From Anaspis maculata (lineage: Eukaryota > Arthropoda > Insecta > Coleoptera > Scraptiidae): a stretch of DNA of 64,000 nt. The notes below the pieces were generated by a model. That model was not told where the DNA came from, ran no database searches, and saw only the letters and a list, made by a program, of their open reading frames with translations. Positions 57,911-64,000 of this stretch are shown here, piece after piece. Both the position numbers and the translations under genes were made by a program. The stretch spans positions 31,243,681-31,307,680 of the forward strand of contig OX421965.1 in assembly GCA_949128115.1 (NCBI GenBank). The letters are read 5' to 3'. Position 1 is the first letter of the stretch; the number at the start of each line of letters is the position of its first letter.

Positions 57911-58146
57911 ATCACGAATACATGGAAACAGTGGCAGAATCCAGGACTGTCCCTGTTGATTTCGAGACGAAGCTGGAATGCGTGATGAACATTGAACCGG
58001 ACAAGTTTCAATGGAAATTCTACCCGCTGCCTCCCGAAGACGTTTCCAATCCGAAGGCCGTCATCAACCTGAGCAAATCCAACTTCGTCATCGTTTCGCC
58101 CCACAATTACACCACGAAAAGGAAACAGTCCGATCTGACGTTGACG
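57911..58146 (+). CDS. ihog: Ihog/Boi-type co-receptor, coding exon 2 (first half of Ig1)
   Basis: The acceptor is TTTTTATGTTTCCAG|AT. The split codon joins exon 1 in phase 1, and the exon ends ACG|GTAAGT in phase 0. It encodes residues 24-102: DHEYMETVAESRTVPVDFET, then KLECVM with the first Ig1 cysteine (C47), DKFQWKFYPLP with the core tryptophan, and FVIVSPHNYTTKRKQSDLTL. The second Ig1 cysteine is in exon 3, so Ig1 is split by an intron, as is common in this family. The exon GC content is much higher than the surrounding intron. The ATG at 57901 preceding the exon is intronic and not a start. Confidence 0.9.
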
Positions 58147-58309
58147 GTAAGTAAAAATTGACCACAATGGTCATCTCTTTGCTTTTGTCTCATCACTCAC
58201 CAGTATGTTTCGATCATTTTTAGCGCTATTTCGTAAGAAAATGACGCTTATATGGCCGCTTTGTCTGTCTGTCCGTCCGTCTGTCTGTCTGTCTGTCCGT
58301 GTAGAAATT

Positions 58310-58685
58310 AAGAAGTTGTACTCCTCCTCGAGGAATAAAACTAGAGCCTTAAAACTTCTTTTGATAGATAGCTGATGTCCCCAAGGGTGGCCAATGGGCA
58401 TTATTTTTTTAACCATGCATAGTTATCATTACTATTATCAAAAAACAGATATTTACTGTGCACTTCTAAGAAGTTGAACTCCTCCTCGGGGGATCAAGCT
58501 AGAGCCTTGAAACTTCTTCAGATGGATAGCTGATTTCCCCAAGGGTGGCCAATGGGCATAATTTTTTTTATACATTCATAGTTATCATCATTATTATTAT
58601 CACAAAACAAAGATTTCCTGTGCACTTCTAAGAAGTTGAACTCCCCCTCGGGCAATGAATCTAGAGCCCTGAAACTTCTTATTTT
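58310..58685. repeat. Tandem array, ~160-bp unit, 2.3 copies
   Basis: Units start AAGAAGTTG(T/A)ACTCC at 58310, 58468 and 58630 (spacing 158 and 162) and contain CTAGAGCC.T.AAACTTCTT, TAGCTGAT.TCCCCAAGGG and TGGCCAATGGGCAT. The third unit is cut short where the next array begins. Confidence 0.92.
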
Positions 58686-58689
58686 TGAG

Positions 58690-59015
58690 CTAAATTTCAT
58701 GATTTTGCCGCCATCTTGGCCGCCATATTGAAATTTCTTGCTAGTGGAACGATTTTCATGGAACTTGAAACTTATACCCTTGTCACGTATGAACATTTTT
58801 ATTTTCATGCTAAATTTCATGATTCCGCCGCTATCTTGGCCGCCATATTGAAATATCTGATTAATGGAAGGAATTTTGTGAAACTTGGAAGTTACCCTTG
58901 TCTTGTATGATCATTCTTATTTTCAAGCTGAATTCCATGATTCCGTCGCCATCTTGGCCGCCATATTGAAATTTCTTACTAGTGGAACGATTTTCATGGA
59001 ACTTGAAACTTACCA
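58690..59015. repeat. Tandem array, 118-120 bp unit with paired GCCGCCAT motifs, 3 copies
   Basis: GGCCGCCATATTGAAAT recurs at 58718, 58838 and 58956. Each unit also has a neighbouring GCC(or CGCC)-(G/)CCATCTTGG-type motif and the segment AGTGGAACGATTTTCATGGA (altered in copy 2). A decayed relative lies at 57345-57495. Confidence 0.92.
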
Positions 59016-59430
59016 TTGTTTATCAATCTGACCACAGCGCCTGATATTCACGCCCCGCTTCTCGACGATAGATTGGAAATTGTTGCTGTGTCACGGGATA
59101 CAGCATTGCCTGTGTACCACCGTGAGCAAAATGAACCGGACTTTGATAAAGTGTGTCCTCCTGTTTTTGCATTATCCTATTTCTTTCCTTCTCGACTTGA
59201 TTTGTTCTGGTTTTAATCGCCCCTCCCTCTGGTTATCGTTCTCAAGTCTGCTCTGCAGCAAATCCAGATTGAATGCAGTAATGTGAGTAATGTTATGTCA
59301 GTATCCGAATTTTACTCCCCCCCCCCCCTCCCCTCACCAATATGTAAGGGAAAGTATTGTATTCGTGCAGAAAAAAGTTTTATAGGATTTCGCCGGTTAT
59401 ATTCATTTTGAGGTCCCCCAAGACGATTAA

Positions 59431-59637
59431 TAGGCCATCCACAATGATGTTAATGTTAACGTAATGTTATCAGCAATGGTAATGTTAGCATTTCAAAGTA
59501 ACGAGTTTCAATGGTAAATGCTTACCATTGCCACTAACATGATTGTGAACGTCACTATTTGAAACTCATTGCTTTGAATGCTAACATTATCATTGCCAAT
59601 AACATTACGTTAACATTAACATCATTGTGGATGCCTA
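59431..59637. mobile_element. Foldback MITE, copy B (opposite orientation to 54298-54521)
   Basis: TAGGCCATCCACAATGATG to the complement CATCATTGTGGATGCCTA. The interior (CATTGCCACTAACATGATTG) is the reverse complement of copy A's, so the two MITEs lie in opposite directions in introns 1 and 2. Confidence 0.9.
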
Positions 59638-59656
59638 CTCTTACTGTGGTGATATG

Positions 59657-59780
59657 TACCGTATGATCAAAAACTTTTCTCTTCTAGGTAGGCTGTGGTC
59701 TGGTCATTGGCAGGCAAACGAGGCTGATTTTGGCCAGGTCACAGCCTGCCTAGACGAGAAAAGTTTTTGATCACACGGTA
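59657..59780. mobile_element. Foldback MITE, 124 bp, TA-flanked
   Basis: The arms of about 47 bp run TACCGTATGATCAAAAACTT, TTCTC, TCTAGG, AGGCTGTG on the left with complements on the right and only four or five mismatches. TA at both outer edges may be a Tc1/mariner-type duplication. It ends 86 bases upstream of exon 3. Confidence 0.9.
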
Positions 59781-59866
59781 TTATTAGTTGCATAACACCA
59801 GGTGCAAATCGCCCGTCTTTTTTAGTTGGAAACATTCATGATTATGGTTTCTTTCTTCTCGGATAG

Positions 59867-60299
59867 GTGGACCGGAGCGTTGCAGGTGATTACCAGTGCC
59901 TGGCTTACTACGGGGCTTCCGTGGTGGCGTCGGTTCCGTGGCGGATCACCCTGGTGACGCTGGGGGAATTCCCGCCGCAGATGAGCGTCGACAAGACCGT
60001 CGTGGTCGGCAACACTGTCAACTGGCGGTGCGAACCTCCCGTGTCCAATCCGGAGGCGTACATCGACTACTACAAGAACGACGAGTACCTGATTCCTTCC
60101 AATTCGCTGGCGGGAAAATCGTTGATCATTCCGAACGTCAACGGCAGCCACACGGGGAAGTACAAGTGCAAGGCTTACAACAACGGGCTGCGCCTGTGGA
60201 ACTTGAAGGCGATGCTGAACCTGAACGTGGTGCGGAACGGCCCGCAGGAAGCGCCAAGCTTCTTGATTCCTCCTAGGAAAATCTACACAGTCAATAAAG
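59867..60299 (+). CDS. ihog: Ihog/Boi-type co-receptor, coding exon 3 (end of Ig1, Ig2)
   Basis: It begins in phase 0 right after AG at 59866 and ends AATAAAG|GTAATT in phase 1. It encodes residues 103-246. VDRSVAGDYQC completes Ig1 with the D-x-G/A-x-Y-x-C signature (C113). Ig2 follows: VNWRC (C157), YYKNDEYLIPS, the tail NGSHTGKYKC (C203), and a linker APSFLIPPRKIYTVNK into Ig3. N-glycosylation sites include NGS. Ihog family Ig domains are not the Hedgehog-binding part but contribute to cis and trans adhesion. Two MITEs end within 100 bases of the acceptor, yet the acceptor itself is intact. Confidence 0.93.
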
Positions 60300-61258
60300 G
60301 TAATTTAGGTACCTAGTTGAAATGTTTTCATTAATTTGTTGATCATTAGACATAACACGTAAATGAAACCAAATGGAAAAAAAATTAAAGTTTAAAGTGG
60401 GTATCCATTTCGTGAATAGTAAGCCGATTTGACTTTTTGAAAGAAAACACAAGAGATCGAGACCTAGTGTGTTGTTGCTTGATAAAGTCGAGAAAGGACA
60501 TAACGAAAGTATTTTCCGACTTTCTGTTTTGAAATGACTGATACTTCATGGATACTCACCATATACCTGCATAATCTCTCGCCCACAAGACTAGTTTACT
60601 ATAGCTGAAAGAGGCTGATACGAATAATGATAATCCATCTAGCTGCAATATGCTAACATTGTAATCGAATTCATTATAAGTTAATTCAAATTTATTCCTC
60701 GAAAATTACCGTATAATTTTTATTGCTGCCTTTCTTTTCTTTTTGACCTACCTGCATGTCCAACCCATCCCAACCCTTTCATTGTCTAAATCGAGCCTCA
60801 TTGATTCGTCTTGTTTGATTTTTTCTTCCGACAGCCTCTTCATTGTTTGCTTTTCGATTTTTTCTCTTGTTAGAATGTAAAAGGTTTTTATCATCAAGTC
60901 AATATATGAACTTCAACAAATTTTTCATCAAGGGTATATGTGTGAACTTTCACATCTTTTCCATACAGATTGGTAGGTATTCTGCCTACATACAGGTGTT
61001 CATGCGAGATGGGACTCCCCCAAATCAATGCTTCCCCTTTGAGATATTTTGAAACATAAGAAAACTAATCCTTGACAATTTTTCTCGTAGTTTTCAAATA
61101 TGGTATTATATGAATGGTAATTATGCTCTCCCTCAAGCCATCTCGTTAAAAAAAACACGTTAGGCAGGGGAAGCAAATCAAGAAAATTTCATCGGGGATG
61201 TTTTTTGCCAGGCATTTATGATGAGGCTATGGAATAACAAAATACTGGTAACAGTGTA

Positions 61259-61377
61259 ATAGCTGTATTACACTACACAATTTCTTGAACCATCTGCCAA
61301 AATAGTGTCAAAAAACAATGAACTTTATTGTTGATTTAACAGATTGTTCAAGAAATTGTGCAGTGTAATACAGCTAT
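61259..61377. mobile_element. Foldback MITE, 119 bp
   Basis: ATAGCTGTATTACACT.CACA and ATTTCTTGAAC on the left, with complements at 61345-61377; one mismatch in about 33 paired bases. Low-complexity spacer. Confidence 0.88.
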
Positions 61378-61420
61378 AAGAAACATGTCTCACTTTTGAA
61401 ACTATGAAAAACGGCATAGA

Positions 61421-61520
61421 TACAGGGTGTCGCAAAAAATATTTTTTTACACAACCTGATTTTGATTTTTCAAAATATTTTATAGGGGAAGCGATTAGTA
61501 GGGGAAGGGGTTTAATCTCG
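61421..61520. repeat. TACAGGGTG-family fragment
   Basis: TACAGGGTGTCGCAAAAAAT is followed by TTTTTCAAAATATTTTATAGGGGAA, which resembles the arm of the nested MITE at 11335-11673. No matching other end nearby. Confidence 0.6.
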
Positions 61521-62203
61521 GTCGATTAACGAGTGTAACGAGCTCAAACCTCGAAGCCCATTTTATGATTGATGGCTAACCCACTCAAGAATTGAATTCT
61601 TCAACTTTCAGTTTCCTTTTGTTGATATTTGTCTCCAAGGAAATCACTTTCATCTGGGCGAGTCCCATGAATTTGAAAATTGATGATCAGCAAAACAAAA
61701 TGTATTTCCAAGTGAAAAGATAGCTAAGACAAAAAGATCCCTTGAAGGTGCTAAAATCAACAAGTGTGTATGAATCGGTAACGTGATTATTGCATTTGCT
61801 TAACTTCAGGACGAGTTACTCAAGTCTACTTTCGATATCGGCGATAAAATCATGAAATCGCGTACAAGTCTTTCTAAAAGAAAAATTCAGAACGTCCATT
61901 TCCATAAATATTGACGAGCAGTGTAGTTAGCATCCGTACCTCCTTGGCATCCATTCTCCCGACAGTTTCCTACGGCCTTCATCGGCGTTCATTGTCATGA
62001 TCTTCACGTTGCTTCTCATCTCATACGAGTCGTACGACACTATTATTCCTTTTAAATCTCAGGTGACACACTTGAATACCTAATCCCAGAGGACACTTAC
62101 AAAGGGTAAGGAGTTCTGTCCTGTAGTCTGTTGAAACATACACTGTTTAGTTCCCAATGAATGATGGAGAGGCGTACGCGTACTACAAAGTTGAATTTTA
62201 CAG

Positions 62204-63213
62204 GCGATTCCGTCCTTCTGGAATGCGCAGCGGTGGGAAACCCGGTGCCGCAAGCCACCTGGGACAAGAGAAACGGCCACATCCCGTTCCAGAACAAACG
62301 CGCCGAAAAAGTCCGCGGTGGTCTCGTCATCAACAACGTTTCGTCCGCTGACGACGGCACGTACGTCTGCAACCACACCAACAAGTACGGCACCGTCACG
62401 CACCAAATCACCCTCGTTTACAACGAAGCGCCCAGCATAGAGTGCCTCCTCAACTCCACCGACATCAAACAGGGCGAAGACCTGGACCTCGACTGCGCCG
62501 TCACCGGCACCCCGGAGCCGGAAATCAGCTGGTTCCTGAACGGCTACACCGTGACCAACGACAGCGACATCGAGGCCATCGGCAACAAGATCTACTTCCG
62601 GCCGATAGAAAAGCGCCACGCCGGCAACCTGCAGATCTTCGCCAGGAACATCGTCAAGACCGTGTACAGCAGCATAAGCATCAAAGTGATTCCGCTGTCA
62701 ACGAGCATAGACGTTTCGGTGGCCACGACGCGGACCCACCACAGGCACAACGGCAACAAGGGCAACGGCTCGCGAAAAATGCCGAAGCATACGAAGATGG
62801 TGCCGCCGACCAAGCCCAACATCACCAGGCTGAACGACGAGGCGGTGATGGTGCGATGGTCTGTGCCGGCGAACAAGGGCTTGCCGATTCAGTTCTTCAA
62901 GGTGCAGTACAAGGAGCTGGGGCCGGCCAGCCAGCACGACCACCAACACAGAGGCAAAGGCTCCAAGTGGATGACCACCAACGCGGACATTCCTCCTCAC
63001 ATCAACAGCTATGAGATCAACAACTTGAAGTCCGATTACTTGTACAGGTTCAGGATAGCGGCGGTTTACAGCAACAACGACAACAAGAACAGTCCGAATT
63101 CGGACAAGTTCCACTTGAAGAAGCTGGACTTTGACAATAGGAATCCACTGCCCATTCCGCTCATCACACAGACTGAGACGATCAATGCCACCGCCGTGAA
63201 GATTTATTGGAAG
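62204..63213 (+). CDS. ihog: Ihog/Boi-type co-receptor, coding exon 4 (Ig3, Ig4, FNIII-1)
   Basis: Residues 247-583, acceptor ACAG|GC, donor TGGAAG|GTAAGA, ending in phase 0. Ig3: GDSVLLEC (C254), ATWDKRNGHIP, SADDGTYVC (C302). Ig4: SIECLLN (C327), LDLDC (C344), ISWFLNG, and HAGNLQIFARN, where Ile391 stands at the usual second cysteine. A basic His-rich linker (about 422-446) follows, then FNIII-1 from PPTKPNITRLNDEAVMVRWS to YRFRIAAVYSNNDNK. The last motif is nearly identical to Drosophila Ihog/Boi. In that family FNIII-1 binds Hedgehog in a heparin-dependent way. The A-V-Y-S-N-N-D-N-K block and the order Ig4-FNIII are the main basis for the family call. Confidence 0.96.
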
Positions 63214-63592
63214 GTAAGATCTATTACAGGAATATCAAAAGACCATTTGGAACACCCGTGTCTCAAAACATCAGTGCTTTTTGTCCCTGCTTTTTCCAAG
63301 TTGCGTTTCATATTTCGCTTCTGTCAAAGACATCTTTGGGTTGTGATATTGTGAATAGGAAAGGGGCTGGCCCTTTCCCTACCCGTGAACTGGGGTTTAC
63401 TCTTTCTTGTCGTTCAAGCACAGCTGAAATCGGTAGAGGTAGTAAATGGGAACGCGGAATGTGGAATAAAGGAATCGCCCAGTGCCAGTGCCATGCCTCG
63501 TGATACAGTTGTGCCTCACACTAGCAAAATTAAAAAGAAACCAGCGAGTGAAATGGGCGATATTTACCTACATATTTGATTTTTTCTTACAG
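63214..63592 (+). other. Ihog-type gene, intron 4 (phase 0, 379 bp)
   Basis: GTAAGA donor and TTTTTTCTTACAG acceptor. The open frame continuing from exon 4 to 63354 reads into the intron and loses family similarity immediately, confirming the splice. No repeat or other feature was seen. Confidence 0.9.
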
Positions 63593-63812
63593 TGTGATAA
63601 AGCAACCAACATAAAGATCGATGGCTTCTTCATCAACTACATATCCGCAAGCAGTGCTGCTGATTACTTGAAAACCACGGTGGATGGGGAAGAAACAAAC
63701 TCTTACGTTTTGTGCTACCTTCAGCCGGACACCGTGTACGACATTAAACTGCAAAGTTTCACGTCAAAGTCCGCCAGCGAATTCAGCTCGATTATGAAAG
63801 CGAAGACTTTGG
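63593..63812 (+). CDS. ihog: Ihog/Boi-type co-receptor, coding exon 5 (FNIII-2, partial gene)
   Basis: Residues 584-656 plus one base, ending TTTGG|GTTAGT in phase 1. It encodes most of the second FNIII domain: IKIDGFFINYISASSAADYL, VDGEETNSYVLCYLQPDTVY, DIKLQSFTSKSASEFSSIM and KAKTLG. The D-G-F/Y-Y.Y pattern, the L-x-P-x-T-x-Y core and KLQSFT...ASEFS match the second FNIII of Ihog, which binds Patched in Drosophila. The membrane anchor and intracellular tail lie beyond the window, as no further exon is seen before 64000. Confidence 0.95.
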
Positions 63813-64000
63813 GTTAGTATTTTATTTGCTTTTATTTCGTAGCATAACGAGTCGCATGATTGACTCAAGGTTGATATCACACATTTGAATGTTAAACCTC
63901 TAGAAACGTGCTTCCATAGGGCATATATTCAGAGTTGTCTTTGAATCTTTTAGTGAGTTGTCACTAAAATCTGCGAAAATACTCCGAATATTTTCAAACA
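63813..64000 (+). other. Ihog-type gene, start of intron 5
   Basis: GTTAGT donor; the intron extends past the end of the window. No feature visible. Confidence 0.85.

Larger units (their letters stand above)
58147..59866 (+). other. Ihog-type gene, intron 2 (phase 0, 1.7 kb)
   Basis: GTAAGT donor and TTCTCGGATAG acceptor. The intron is almost filled by repeats: a (GTCT/GTCC)n run (58258-58302), two tandem arrays (58310-58685 and 58690-59015), a poly-C run (59318-59329), and two MITEs (59431-59637 and 59657-59780), the last ending 86 bases before exon 3. Confidence 0.85.
60300..62203 (+). other. Ihog-type gene, intron 3 (phase 1, 1.9 kb)
   Basis: GTAATT donor, TTTTACAG acceptor. It contains a MITE (61259-61377) and TACAGGGTG-family sequence (about 60985-61050 and 61421-61500). 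A candidate 43-base exon at 62063-62105 was rejected on phase. Confidence 0.8.

Noticed and set aside
62063..62105. Possible 43-base micro-exon between Ig2 and Ig3 (CAG|GTGACACAC...AAAGG|GTAAGG)
   Set aside because: It has good splice-like borders, but its length would break the frame between exon 3 and exon 4, and exon 3 joins exon 4 directly as TVNK-GDSVLLEC, as expected for an Ig domain.
63214..63354. Continuation of the exon 4 reading frame to 63354
   Set aside because: Similarity to the Ihog family stops at the GTAAGA donor and resumes in exon 5 in the same phase; the tail is intronic read-through.
1..64000. CRISPR arrays, bacterial operons, rRNA genes
   Set aside because: There are no regularly spaced repeats with unique spacers, no Shine-Dalgarno-led gene strings and no rRNA-like sequence; spliced genes and LINEs show that the DNA is animal nuclear DNA.

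Overview
This is a window of AT-rich eukaryotic, almost certainly insect, nuclear DNA. Three things support this: a spliced gene with canonical GT-AG introns whose product matches the insect Hedgehog co-receptor family Ihog/Boi; remnants of several LINE types plus piggyBac, mariner-like and hAT-like elements; and very large, gene-poor intergenic space. The order of insect cannot be decided from what I can see.

Only one convincing host gene is present. It lies on the + strand at the right end (coding exons at 53762-53831, 57911-58146, 59867-60299, 62204-63213 and 63593-63812) and runs off the window. The exons join in consistent phase to 656 codons: a signal peptide, four Ig domains, a basic His-rich linker and two FNIII domains. 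The transmembrane segment and cytoplasmic tail must lie beyond base 64000. A 3' splice site just upstream of the start codon implies at least one non-coding 5' exon further left.

Everything from 1 to about 53.7 kb is intergenic DNA or a very long 5' UTR intron, packed with transposon relics. In order: a diverged direct repeat (941/3042); a TIR element full of ATGA microsatellite (3636-4629); an inverted repeat (4915-6110); an R1-like LINE (6.5-8.1 kb); a foldback element interrupted by a second foldback (11.2-12.35 kb); a tRNA-headed SINE split by a 2.1 kb foldback (15.0-17.5 kb); an RTE-like LINE (17.6-18.9 kb); a degenerate tandem array (23 kb); LINE and mariner-like relics (26.7-29.5 kb); a 1.1 kb palindrome (31.4-32.5 kb); a mosaic of small foldbacks (33.7-35.3 kb); two more TIR elements (35.6 and 36.4-37.8 kb); a piggyBac element missing its catalytic core (38.0-39.7 kb); a MITE (40.4 kb); a solo LTR (41.3-41.8 kb); a concentric palindrome (43.1-44.5 kb); a LINE (44.5-45.9 kb); a hAT-like MITE with 8-bp target duplications (47.8-48.3 kb); a LINE C-terminus (50.8-51.3 kb); and a 1.07 kb TIR element (51.3-52.4 kb). 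The gene's introns carry further MITEs and tandem arrays.

The most striking overall feature is the number and size of inverted-repeat (foldback) elements. At least five have arms of about 170-1000 bp, several are nested in or around each other, and many are bordered by a recurring TACAGGGTG motif. Transcribed, these would form long hairpin RNAs, which makes the region a candidate source of hairpin-derived siRNAs. Element boundaries, phases and domain calls were read by eye without alignment software, so edges may be off by a few bases unless a target-site duplication is cited.
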